Shown here in pieces: positions 1-12,700 of a stretch of 64,000 nucleotides of DNA. This DNA is from Ceriagrion tenellum (taxonomy: Eukaryota; Arthropoda; Insecta; Odonata; Coenagrionidae). The stretch's first letter is position 1. Each line of letters opens with the position of its first letter. A program made the position numbers and the translations under genes. The notes beneath the pieces are model-generated. The model saw only the letters and a program-made list of their open reading frames with translations. It was not told the origin of the DNA and did not search any database. The stretch lies in the NCBI GenBank assembly GCA_963169105.1, contig OY720633.1, forward strand, positions 144,419,200 through 144,483,199, in the 5' to 3' direction.

Positions 1-2107
1 TTGACTTTTCAAGCAGAGATTTTGACTAGGAAAACATTTTAGTTTACGACCGAGTTCCAGAGAAACTGAGCAAGATATTCTCATACCAGATTGGAATGAA
101 ATTATTTACCATAACTGGAACATTGTGTAATTTATATTTATTGGATAGGTTTTCTTTATTTCAAGCTAGATCCAGCCACATTCACATTAGGACATTAGAC
201 ATATATGCAGGTAACTTTCATTTACCTATAGGAAAGAAAATGGTTTCAAACATAGATGAGAAAGATGATGGAAATTTAATGAAAGTAAAATTTCTTCTCA
301 GCCAGTGAATTGACAAAATGTTTCAAAGGAACAAGATAAAGATACGCTTTGAATACAAATAAAATATATGCTTAAGTTCAACTGATTATTTGCACACCTA
401 ATATATATGAGTTCCTAAAACTCATGCTTTTCCTGGTGTTACACCAATAATATGAGAAAAATATAGTTATTGAGTAAAATTTTAAGGTATATTATTAATA
501 GTTGTAAACAAAACAAAGTAAGATGATATGTATGGAAAATGTTGTCAATGCATATTGCAAAAATATTGAGGTAACCCAGGATAACGCAAGTAGTCGTGTG
601 GCATCTATATACCATACACCAAAAATTTGAAAATACTAATATTTAATTCATCCAGGTGAAAAAAAAAACAAAAAAATGAATACATAAAAAAGACAAGCAT
701 AAAATAATACGATACATGAAGGGAGAGGTTCCTATATATGCAAAAATGGTGTGTACGAAGAAAAAAATATTACTTGGTGTCTACCAGACACTGCATGACT
801 AATGGAGAGTTAAACAATTATCCTCTGAGAAATAAATTATTTTTCATTAGAAAACCTTTGCTGAAATAAATTGTAATCCTGGGCAAGGATATCATGCAAA
901 AATACTAAGCCAATGGGTTAAGTTCATGTGTTTATTCCCCTTAGAAATACAAAGGTAAGTGGTATCTTCTTTCTACATCTTATAGTAACATGATACTTAG
1001 TATTTAAATATTTAACTAGGCAAAAAATATGTACAGCCAATATTGATCATTTCTTTTTACAACTCATTAAGCATTGTTTATTTGCTTGTAGTTTACAGCT
1101 AGAAGAAAGTTCACCCATTTTTTTACATGAATCACTTCTTATGTTTCCACTGTCTGAAACCAATTTTTAAAATATGCTTCACATCTTTTCTAATTTCTAA
1201 GGAAAATTTTTAAGACACTGGGTATGAATTATGTGTACACTATATACAATATATACGACATTTTATTTCGATTTCATTGCCACCTACCAAAAGTATAATT
1301 TTTCTTAAGAGCAAAACCCACAGTGCCTTTGCATGTAAAACATTGGAGTATCTACATAGAATTCATAATGAGAGGGCTATTCATGCAAAATGTCAATATA
1401 TAATCATTTATGTACCTATGTGAAAAAATATTATACACGAGCTCGTCCCCTATCATTTACCATAAGGCATTTGATTCACATTTATTCATATTTTGGCCCC
1501 CTGCTTTAATATACTGCACTTGCATTTAAAGTACTGTGCCTTTCAAAAATATGAATAGCATTGTAATTTTAGATTTAAGTATCCAAAATCAATCACAGAG
1601 TAAAAACAAAAATAAAACTTATTGCAGTAAAAAATCTTTGATTTGGAACAGGTACTCACAGAAAAGATAATGGAATTAACTTCCATGGACTATAAATGGG
1701 CCTGCCATTATAAAAAAGTATAATATATTTTGGCGAACCAATACTTCAGGCTTTCACCTTCTTTGTACGGCAAATCAGCCCATGCAACATTTTAAAGGAG
1801 GGTCTCCTCCTTACCAATAACATACAAAACATAGGGAAAAAATAAAGCAAATGCTTCATCATAAGTAGTTTTTCCTCAAACTGTGTCCTTGGAGAGATCA
1901 ACTTCATTTGTACAGCTGAAACACATTCATTTTTTCATTATAAAAAAACTATCATATTGTACATCCTTGACCCACAATATTGCACCATCCATTCCAATTA
2001 TTATGCAGAAGTAACTTCTTCACTGAGATGAAGTATATATGTGGCATGTAAGAAGGTAACCAGTTCACACTCACTGCTCCAAAGAGTTCTTCTCTCAAAT
2101 GAAACTC
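1..2107. other. AT-rich non-coding stretch, possibly MYRF 3' UTR
   Basis: No credible coding frame is present. Several minus-strand AATAAA hexamers occur (TTTATT on the plus strand, for example near 1478, 1264 and 1076). If the last MYRF exon is at 2108-2311, this is the natural place for a long 3' UTR, but no specific poly(A) site can be chosen. Confidence 0.35.
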
Positions 2108-2311
2108 TTATATTTCTGAATATAGTCCACAGTTGTACTGTTGATATGCACTTAGAGCATAATGACCCAAAGGTAACACTCCACATAAATATAAATCCAG
2201 TGTAATGGTAAAACTATCATCTTGCTCCATTGCCATTACCCAACTAAATTCAGCCCCCTCTGCTGCATGTGATGTACAGTATTTTTGATGAAGCAAATAA
2301 TTATGAGATCT
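2108..2311 (-). CDS. Myrf: Probable terminal MYRF exon
   Basis: An AG at 2313-2312 would give phase-0 entry into an ORF: RSHNYLLHQKYCTSHAAEGA, then EFSWVMAMEQDDSFTITLDL, ending with TAA. Composition looks coding, and the position downstream of 6532 suits the last exon. However, the YHFHFYR-type ending of vertebrate MYRF is not seen, and the acceptor has only a modest pyrimidine tract. The true last exon could be elsewhere or left of the window. Confidence 0.38.
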   Translation of the reverse strand, partial: RSHNYLLHQKYCTSHAAEGAEFSWVMAMEQDDSFTITLDLYLCGVLPLGHYALSAYQQYNCGLYSEI

Positions 2312-4007
2312 CTACTATTGTTTCAAAACAAAATCATTCCTGGAGAGTAAAAGCTGTCCAATTAGTAAAGCTCAAAAGAGCATAATTGAACTGAATAGAC
2401 TTATGTCAATGAATGGAAGTCCTATATATTGTCTCTTTAGTACCTTCATTTTCAAACAGGTTTTGTAGGAATATTTCATAAATTAACTGCTTCATATTAC
2501 AAGTTTATCGGTCAAAACTGATGAATGTACACATACATTAATATATGTATTTATTAACTATTGGAAGCTGTTTTGGGGTTCATGGTTAACCACACCTCAG
2601 CATCCACTCACAAAGGACTAGTTCAGCTTCAAAGATAGCAATAATACCAATTTAATATAGGCAAATATCTATCTTCTTTCCAAACACCATATTGGGTGTT
2701 CAGACAATTGGATGAATAGCTTTAAACTGGGGCATAAAGCTCCTTATAGGCATCACTTTAGAGATGAGCATCCAAGTTGTACCTTAAATTGGTCATTCAT
2801 CACATATTCTGTAAAAATGTAGATTGTACTCGAGAAATTCAGTTCCCAAATTATTTTCAGGAAGCGAGCAGGGGTTCTGAAAGAGATAAAAGCAAGAATA
2901 AATATGTATTACATGCAATTCACATGAACACACAGCACCAAATCCCAATGCAGCAAACTATGTGAAGTGGAGATTTATGCAGTTTTGTATGCATAGAGTA
3001 GCAACTGATTTGTAGCCACTATGCTGGCATATCAGTAAGGGAAGAGAAAGTGTTTGTCTTTTTTCACCAGTATTAAGAGGGAGGTATATAGGTATTGTGG
3101 GGAGGCAACCAACAGCTGAATCCATGAGTGCTATACAAGAATTGGGAGTAAAATGGTAACAAGAGGATTACAAGGGGGCATTGTGGTGATAAAGCCAGCA
3201 TTGGTACTTGCACTTAGCACTAGGCCTTGGTCCAACAGCTCGCTAATCATGGCATTAAATTTTACTTTAGCTTTCTAAAGACATCCATCAGGTAGGGGTG
3301 GGGAGCATATTGAACTTTTCAAAAAGTGTCAAAGAATAAGGGTTTTGAATAAAACTGCAGAGTAGAGGCAATGAAATCAAGAATTTTCCAAAAAGATGAA
3401 ACTGGAAATAGCGACAGATTCAATAGAATAAACCATGTAAATGCTATTGCATGGTGAAAATTTTGCATATTAATTACACGGATTTCAGTAAGGATCTAGC
3501 TCATAGTATGGTAGAGTAGTTTGTACAGTGTTACCACTCAGAAATATTGATGCAAAAGTCATTAGCCAATACTGAAACTACTCCAGATTTGGTATAAATG
3601 ACTATTTGTGCCATTTTTCTTAACTGAAGATGATGATACATAGGAAGGGAAAATATTTTATTCATAAACAAAGTTCATACGGCACAGTAAATGTCAACAA
3701 TGTGAACTCAGTCTTCTACTTAGCTTCACGACAAGTGCAGACTGAATTATTTTGACACAGAGATGAGATTATTCTGATAGTAGTCTCATATAATTAAGGA
3801 ATGAATCATTAATGAAGAAAAACTACACTAAAAAAAACAAGTGTTTAACATATGGAATGGAATGTCCGCACAATTCAATGTGCATTCAATTATTCAATGT
3901 AATTAGTTAGTAAACTTGGATGAATAAGATTCTATAATAAAGATTTGATTGTGATAGTCTTCATCAAAACTCCTTCATTCGAGAGTATATTTCTCATTAG
4001 ATGTTTA
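2312..4007. other. AT-rich intronic or flanking DNA
   Basis: Nothing recognisable beyond short chance ORFs. It lies between the probable terminal exon and the first repeat copy. Confidence 0.5.
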
Positions 4008-4100
4008 ACCTCAAATGAGTAACAGCTGGTACATCGAAAAATAAGAATAATAAATTTTATTATGATACAATGAATTATTTTTTCACCAGATCTCTTCATC
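4008..4100 (+). repeat. Interspersed repeat A, copy 1
   Basis: The segment CTCAAATGAGTAACAGCTGG followed by TAATAAATTTTATTATGATA and a TTTTTTCACC / ATCTCT end matches 9047-9135 base for base over most of its length, in the same orientation. The family is unknown. Confidence 0.6.
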
Positions 4101-4267
4101 AGATTACCATGACACTCAAGTAGGGATGGAAAGGTGAGAAGGGTAAGTTGGGTGGGAGGACGTAGGGTTTGGAATGGTCCAGTGAGGCATTGCATGATGG
4201 AGGAAAGGTTAGAAAAAGGGAGGAGGACCCCTATTTGGAGCTCTTGGCTCTAATGGTGAAAGAATAG

Positions 4268-4281
4268 AGGGGGGGGGGGGG
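4268..4281 (+). repeat. Poly-G run
   Basis: About 12 consecutive G bases within an AG-rich stretch. This is a simple repeat with no other signal. Confidence 0.8.
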
Positions 4282-4614
4282 AGTGGCGTAATCTGCGCAT
4301 TAGCAAAACCATAAACACTCATGAACACTTGAAGGTCAAGGGATAGGGTTGGGAGAAGCAAAGAGGTTTGTCACAACAGAAGCATCCAAAGGAAATAGAA
4401 CTTTGGGGTGGAGCCATGGAAAGTTGGGGAGAGGGAAGTGGGAGGTGTACAAAAAGGCACTAACAATCTTTACATTTCAACATACACTATTTAGAATTTC
4501 TAACTTTCCCAATGCATCCAACGATATCCTTAATTTTTCATGAAATATTTAAAAGTGAAAATCACTATTATAGTTTTGCTCCAATAAATTCTTAGCAAAT
4601 TATGACATTGTCTT

Positions 4615-5165
4615 CTTCTTTCTACCACAGCCTTGATGTTCTATCACTCATTCTTCAAATTTTCAGTCAGTCTACCTGACATACACTGCATCACACAAGC
4701 ATCTCAAACTATACACTTCCCTTTTTTCACCATTTGGAATAGTGTCCTTCATATGGGAAAGTAGTTCTCTGAGGCTCAGTTAATTATAATATTCTATTTT
4801 AATATTGTCTTTCGGCAGCTTTTAAAAAAGTTTGTGTGAAATGTCATCCAGATGAATAACTCTAAGCCATTGGGCCATAGAGCAATTTTGCGGTTGGGAT
4901 TTGTAGATATCATTGACTGCATGATTTTTAGCTATTTGAGGTACAGTTTGTCAATGAGCTGCTCATCGTATCCATTTTCTCTGGCTACTAACTTTATGGT
5001 ACCCAATTCATTTGTGACATTAGTTTGAGACATTGGAATGTTCATGAACCTGAGAGTCATGGCATGGAAAGCAGATAACTTCAGAGAAAAATAATGACTT
5101 GAATCAAAATGAATCACTTGGTCTGTATATGAACTTTACCGAAATATGGAGAACTCAAGATGATT
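4615..5165 (-). mobile_element. Penelope-like retroelement relic (reverse transcriptase end plus GIY-YIG)
   Basis: The minus strand first reads LEFSIFR and IHFDSSHYFSLKLSAFHAM, then TLRFMNIPMSQTNV, ELGTIKLVARENGYD and LIDKL, the thumb-side end of Penelope-like reverse transcriptases. After stops and frame changes it reads VYSLRC, CDAVYV and KFEE, then a stop and VIEH. This is the layout of the GIY-YIG endonuclease that ends these elements. The copy is fragmentary, with several stop codons, and lies in the region downstream of exon 6739-6532. Confidence 0.72.
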
Positions 5166-6531
5166 GTTGATGTTAGAAATATTTATAGCAAGGAAATAGA
5201 GTGAGCAGTTGTCTTCTACTTTCAAAGTAAATTTCAAGTTATGATTGAATCAATTTTTGATAAGTCTAGAATCACACAATTTCTAAACACACCAGTCCAA
5301 AATGGGAAAAGAGCCCTTATGTTGCCTAAGAGCTTGCAGACACTGTTTGAGAAAATGATAGAACACTTGCAGCACTTCATGAATCAAAGGCAGCTTATCT
5401 CAGGGGAAAAAGTTGGTTACATTTCCAGGGATGCTGATCAGATGCACTGCCACCATTAGAAATGTTTTTCCCTCTAATCAGTAAAACTGAACGACTGCAT
5501 TTATCACCATTGAGCAACCTCTTAAAGATAACTAATAGAGCCAATTTTTTAAGGATATCATTTCTTCACCCTGTAGCATAATTTGAGAGGTTGAAATGAA
5601 ACATTCAAGGAAAATTAAAAAATAATGTACCACATTCTAGTGAGGATTCCTCCTAATGATCAATTACCCTTAATATGAGTCATTCATAGAGAACTGAATC
5701 CTGGCAACCACAAGATGCAGCCCACAAGGGTAGAGGGGGGCAGGTATCCCATAGAGTGAACTCGTGTCATAGCCTTTTTAGTTAGCCTAGTTAACCTTTA
5801 TCTTCCGAGCGTGTCTCTCTGGCACAAAAATTGTGTCCCTAGACTGCCAAACGTGTTCGTTTGGCACGTTGATGGACATTTAAAAAACACTGGTCATTTA
5901 AAAAACCCCGGCCAGCAATGCTCACTACTACGGAAAAACTCAGGTAAAGGTTAATGATGATGAACTGTGATGTTAGATTGAAAAGGCTTTTTAAAGTTGG
6001 AGGACGAAGAGGTGGTAAGGAGTCATTGAAAGGGCTGAAAAGGAGGTAATGCCACAAACTAGTGGAAAAGAACATTAGTGTAGCAAAGCAAATGGGAACA
6101 TTCAAGGGAAGGTGGGAGATAATAAAAACAGGCATAGTAAAATCAATGGAGAAAACAATAGGATCACTGAATTTGAGATGGTCAAGAAGGGCAATGATTA
6201 TACTTATGCAAGCTATCCTCGATGACAGCATCTAATGAGAAAATAAAATTTAAAAACTCTGAAACCTCTCATAATCCTAAAAGTAATAAGTTTGAGATGC
6301 TGAGTAGAGGTTAATGGAGCAATATGTACACCAAAATTTACTGCTCAGAGGTAAAATAGTCAACCAATATCTCTTGCAACTTTCATACAGTATATAAATG
6401 CACTAATCAAAATTTGCAATTAGAATTAACTTTAGTCTACAATTGATGGAAAAATAGATAGAACAGAAATAGGTAGAGGGGCCAGAGGAAATTGAAGGTA
6501 GATGCATAAAAGCATAAATTATTGTACTTAC
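5166..6531. other. Intronic or flanking DNA without recognised gene
   Basis: A plus-strand ORF of 72 codons (5241-5459) and a minus-strand ORF of 130 codons (5839-6231) have no recognisable motif. They are treated as chance or decayed repeat. Confidence 0.45.
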
Positions 6532-6739
6532 AGTAATTAACTCATGTAGAGGTATCCTGAATCGGTATGACTTTGCTACATAGGGACCCACATTCAAGGA
6601 AAATATATGTGGTTCTTTTGAAGAACTGATAATAGGAAGAGGCGATGGCAAGGCAATTCCTGGGGTAGCTAGAGGACAATTCTTTGAATCAACTCTGGCG
6701 ATACATTCCATTGGTTTCCCTCGAAGATCTTGAGGCAAA
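6532..6739 (-). CDS. Myrf: MYRF exon: C-terminal domain, SYRFRIPL
   Basis: Acceptor CCTTATTTGTAG, donor ATTACT|GTAAGT. It encodes LPQDLRGKPMECIARVDSKN and CPLATPG, then FSLNVGPYVAKSYRFRIPLH. This matches the vertebrate order of a Cys-containing strand followed by FREFTYHFRVAL. If the donor is not used, the frame runs on to a stop at 6403. Confidence 0.88.
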
Positions 6740-9700
6740 CTACAAATAAGGACATCAAAGTCAGCAGTAAGCCATGGGAAAAATGGGAGCAAAAATAAGA
6801 GGAGAAAACTGAAAAACATCAGTTAGAAAAGAGAATCTTTTATGAATAAAATCAAAACTGACTTCAATTTACAATACAAATAAGAAAAGTAGCATGTACA
6901 CCTTACCAGTTTTCTGCAATCTATGAGTAAATTTTTAGAAAGTTTTTCTCTCAACCAATTACATAGAGTAGTACCACTATATGAAGTGCATGCAGTAGAT
7001 ATGTTTTGGGACCTATCACATATAAAAGAACTTCAGAATACTAAGTATACATTTTATACACCATTTCCCCATAATTCAAATCCAATCAGGTTACTCTGGG
7101 AGGGAAACAACCTTCCCAGCATTCTAGCTTGGGATGTTCTTTATACGATACAGAAAAATCCAGTTATAGTGTGGGTCTAGGGAGACAGAAATACACCCAC
7201 ATTACAGGCAACCCACAAAATCCAAGGAGGAAGAATTAATTATACCACAGTGTCAATATCTGTCCTCATAATTGAAGCCCAGAGTAAAAGTATGGCGCAA
7301 TGATCACATAACTGCAGTAAAGACAAAAATATGGTTTTACCGTCGCATATTTTTATATTTTGGCTTTGGGTCTAGCATCTAATTGTTGCATAGTTCAAAT
7401 TAATTTGTAATACAATTTGTAAAGGATGGATGCAGGAGATCTAGATTTCAAATCTTCAAAATTATTTAATGCTTTCCCATAACCATACTCCCTAGACACT
7501 CTCTCTCCATTAATTTATTGCCTTTGCATGAGGTCATTGACATTCTGACAACCAAATTCATTCCAACAAATAATTCTGAGTGAGTTACTAAATTCTCCCA
7601 ATCAATTGAAAGTGTCGATTCAAGGTGGCCTCCTCACATAGATGACATGCAAAAACTACAATCATCATGGTGAAAGACTATCAATGAGAGCAAGAAGGGC
7701 CAAGTGATGAGGGAGTGGGTATCTGCATGGAAATGAAGGAAGAGAGCCATTTCTGTGGCTTCTGTCATGGGCGAGGCTAAAAAGTAAACGGTACAAGACA
7801 ACATTGTCAGGGTTGGTAGGGGATGGTACGAAGACAGGGTTCATCGATTGGTCCTAGGACAAATAAGCCCAATTATGCAGTTCCTAGGCCCTTTCACTTT
7901 TTGAGCAGTCATTGGACTTTTTTTGCCATGGTGAATGAACTCACTGCATAGAGATGGGCAGCATCAAAGACTCCCATTGGTGATCAAACCAGACATCTAG
8001 ACCTCTAATTGACAAATGCGAGCAGAAACACCAAACACATCATCTGATATAATAGAGCAGTTGAGCTTTTATGCCTATTGTCAATGGGTTACCAGCTTAC
8101 ATAGGCCTCCCAGTGCAGCAAATAATACCATCATCATGACACTATCATATATGGGTGGCAGGCAATGCAATTTCCAATGAATATTTGTCGACGTTGTTAT
8201 ATATACAATGAAACTTTTAGTTATCAATCAGTACAAAATTATACAACATTTAAAAACTAAACTATATATGAGTAAATTACCATAATTTTTATTTGATATT
8301 TGACATTGTTTAACAATAAGTGTCATTTATAATGGACGGAGAGTAATAAAAGCATTTTGAAGGATTTTTTTATTTATGACAATACAATGAGAATTGCTAA
8401 TAGGAAACAGAAAAGATTCACACCTTCACTATGAAAGATTCTGATCTTAAGGATGATCAACATCTAGTTGTGCATCTCGAATGGGTGAGAATGTTGCACA
8501 GAAATGTGACTATCTGTATGACTTTGTGGTCTAAGAGAAAAACAAATATGAAGTTCTTTCACGAACGTTTGTTACATTTAGCTTATGATTTAAAGGCATT
8601 ATTTCGAATGCTTTCTCACATTACGACTATAAATCGTTTTAAAACGTTTCCAAAGACCAGAGAAGTCAGGGGGAGAGAGAGGGGAAATATTTTTCATGAT
8701 ATACTAAAAAGGTTCAAAAATACGAAACTCAAAAATACGAAGTACCGATTTTTTGGTCCTGCCAACTTAGTTAAGGGGCATATTATGGACCGAAGACATC
8801 CGAGAATACCAGAGGAAGGTCGGCCGCAATAGGATGATGGAGAATGATCCTGTGGCAGATGGCAGAGATCTGACATTGGATAATACACGAGGAAGGTCGG
8901 CCACGATAGGACAACGGAGAGTGATCACAGCAGACAGCAGAGATCCCGTGCAGGATAAGTGTACCTACTAGCAATGAGCTGGGCAATCACTCGAAAATAA
9001 GGTAGGTTACATATTGGTGCCCAAAAGCTCAGAATTAACGCGACAAACCTTAAATGAGTCACAATTGGTAAAATTTAAAATAATGAATTTTATTATAATA
9101 TGATGAATAAATTTTTCACCCAAATCTCTCAATTAGGTGATAAAGCCAAAAAGAGCTAATATGTAATCAACTTACATTATGTGGAGAGCCAGACTTGCAT
9201 CTGGCATAAAGCGACTCAAAGGAATTCCATATGTAAAATTGAAGCCCTCTCTTCTAATGCAGCTTCTGTAATTATCCATATCAGGAAAGCAATATTCTGT
9301 GGTGACTGTTTGATTGAAGTTCAGTCCAGCAAGCATTAAATTCACCCCGTTGTTGACTGTAGCAAAGAAAAATATTTTATTAATAAATTAAAAGTATTTT
9401 TTTTGGCTTCACTAGGGTTAAGTGTAGTATGTTAGGCAATATTTTGTGGAAATAGAGTACAGAAGCCATGACCTCACAGTAAAAGATGTTGTTCACTTTC
9501 CACAGAGTTTTCTTCACATCGACCAAGGTTTCAACATAAGTTATGTTGAAATGACATTACGACTATAAATCATTTTTTAAATGTTTCCAATGACCAGAGA
9601 AGTCGGGAGGAGAGGGAGGGGAAATATTTTTCATGATATATTAAAAAGGTTCGAAAATGAAAGTATATTGAAATCTTGGTCAGTATGAATAAAACTCTGT

Positions 9701-12700
9701 GGAAAGTGAACAACATCTTTTATAGGGAGATCATGGCATCTTTACTACATTGATGTAGTATCAAATTATTAGTTATTATAAATGACTGTCTACCATAGAA
9801 GGCTTCATCATGGTTTGGAAGATTTCCTCTGGTATCAATTCTTCCTGTTCCATCAGTCCCACTTCCGTAGTCTCCTTGGGCTAAACCAATCTCATTTGTT
9901 TCTCTCCTCCTTCTCCTTAAACTAAGTCCTTCCAGTTTCTCCTCTTCTCTCTTCTCCCAAAGTGGTGACTACCAAGGAATTAATATGGAAAGACTCCATT
10001 AACAATTAAGTAAACTAAATTTAACAAAATAGCATGACTTTGATTTGGATATGGAGAGAAAACACAACCATTGCTACAATACATAGCAGTAATTGAAGGA
10101 AAGGGCTAATTATTGTTGCATGAAGCCACAGACATAATATTTTGCCAGTGGCTGGATAGCGAAAGATCTGTCTGGTAGATTGAATATTGTTTGTCAGATT
10201 TCACCTGAAGCACCATATCAGCCCAAATATAATACAACCCTGAATATAGTGTGAGACCAAGTATTTTGAAGGGTAACTCAGAAAGAGGAAACACCAATTT
10301 TATTTTCTCATTTTAAACATCAACTTTCTCTTAACTCGTGAATAATATGGGTGCTTTCTATTCTAAGTTTTTCAAGGTCCTATAAACAGGTTAAAGAAGT
10401 TTTAGTTCCAACACTTTCATTAAATACCAGCCGAAGGTAACCGTTGAAATTCAATGGGTGTGAAAAAACATTGAACTTATTTTATAAGAAAACCACAAAG
10501 CCTAAAGAATACTGTCAGCATGGTTATTTGAGGAGTTCAAAACCTATCTTGTAAGTTGTGTTCGTTGTAGTAGACACACTGACTGTTTTCCAGGCACATG
10601 GAGAGATGAGTGACTGTTGGTCCTCTTTCATGCACAGGAGACCCAAACATGGGCCACGCAGACTAAATACTACCTAAATAGCACCCAGGTTGATAGATGG
10701 TCACCTCGTCCTCCAGTTCTCTTGAGCCATCTTCTGAGTGAATTAACTTGATCGCTTCCCCTGTGTACATTCACAGACTTCATTGAGCTGTGTTATTCTA
10801 AATTGATATGTGCATTGAGTGTCTTAATCAGGATTGGAGTACATATACAATCCAGCAGCTGACAACATCAAAAGGAGCATTTGCAGCAGCAGCCATGTTT
10901 ATTTGACCTATGAATCCTCTGTCACCCGGACTGCACCTTTGGTATAAAGGGTAGCCATAATCATTAATTTTGATTACTAAATCAAAAATCTATGGCAATT
11001 CTTATTGCACTTGACAATTTTTATGCATAGATGTTGTTCATTGAGCAGAATTTCCCATTCTTTTTTTGGGTAAGAAGCAAGTAGTGACATCATAATACTT
11101 TCTGCCATCTTACTTTGAAAGACTCACTTTGCCCATATTAGGGTTAAAGCACATGTCATAATTTTGTCAAATTCTTTTATTAACCCTTCACCGTCGAGCG
11201 ACGTAGTGAGTATGTTGCACCCGGACTTCACATACTGTTGAGCGACGTACGTTGTGGGTACCATCTGCATATTTTAATTTTTTAATCTATCACATTATTT
11301 CACGATCCTTGCGTATATGATATTATTCGAAAGCAGAATAATGTGGCTTTTTGTAATCATAGCTGTTATAAAATTTAATTTATCATATTTTATTGAGTGT
11401 GTTTTAATTATATGGAATTGTTGAAAATTTCTTTCACACTCTCTGAACGCTTGTTGCTCAATACTTATTCCAAAAAAATGATTTTATGCGACTTTATTCT
11501 CACTATGTGTCGGTGCTTCGTCTGCTATTCATCTCTCACCATCGTAAACAATGAGGAGGATCTTTAGGTCTGCATCTCGTTTGGTTTGTGTACAATATGC
11601 CTTTCATTATGAAGTTGCTTGCGTGGCCAAGAAGGTTGACCATGGCCAAGTCAGAGTTCACACCTTAGGGGAAGTATTCTTTTCGAAACACCAAATGCTT
11701 TAGTCTGAATGAAACCTTTCTTGAGTGTGGTATCTCCTGTGGAAGTTCTTTTCTGTGACTGCATCAACTTATTGAACCTTGAAAATAACTCTTATTTTAC
11801 ATAATGGCATCGACAATCAGAAAAAGGCTTTCAGTACCTGAAGAAGAAATCGAAGAGGAACTCCTACTGGAATACAATTCGGAAGAGAGGGGGAGCTCTG
11901 AAAGTGATAATGACGAGGTGATTGAAGATCATTCCGAATTGGATTTGATAAAGGAATATAGGGACTATTCGGAGGAGGAACCAAAGGAAAGCTTTTTCTG
12001 GGAGGACATGAAAAATTACGAAGGAGAAAGAGAAAAGTTCGTCGGTGGCTTGGACCGCAAGGGAAAGCTTCATTGGTGACTGATATTTTCGATGCCTTTG
12101 AACTTTTCTGTGATGAAGAATTTGTACATACAATTGTAAAGGAAACTAATCATTATGCCGATAGGTACATGACCTTGGGTGGGCCGTCCCTTTCCAAAAA
12201 ATCCAGAATTTTCTCTTGGAAAATAGTGTCGGCTGATGAAATTTATACAGTTTTGGGATTATTCATGTTGATGGGAATAATACAGAAGCCATCACTTCGT
12301 TCATACTTTTCCACCAAAAGAGCTCTATCCACAACTGGGAATGGAGACGTAATTACAAGAGATTGTTTTGAACTCATATGTAAATTTTTACACTTCACGA
12401 ACAACGAAGACACTTGAAAAAAGTAGTTGAAAAAAGTATTTCCAGTCATTTCACATCTCAATAACACATTCAAGGAATATTATCTTCCAAATAGAAATAT
12501 CTCAATTGATGAGTCCTTGACTTTATGGAAAGGTTGCTTGTCCTTCAAACAATACTTGCTGTTGAAATCATCAAAGTTTGATATTAAGACTTTCGCGCTC
12601 TGTGATGCACCTTACGGTTACTTATGGTCTTTCCTAATCTACACTGGGAGAGATACAATCTTTAGATCACCAATTTGCACGGGAAACTCAAGTAAAACAA

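Noticed and set aside
6403..6531. Coding read-through past exon 6739-6532
   Set aside because: The open frame to a stop at 6403 follows a strong GTAAGT donor. It is more likely intron, though an intron-retained isoform is not excluded.
8431..8832. 133-codon plus-strand ORF
   Set aside because: It overlaps repeat C and the 77-bp tandem repeat, has no domain, and is probably repeat-derived or chance.
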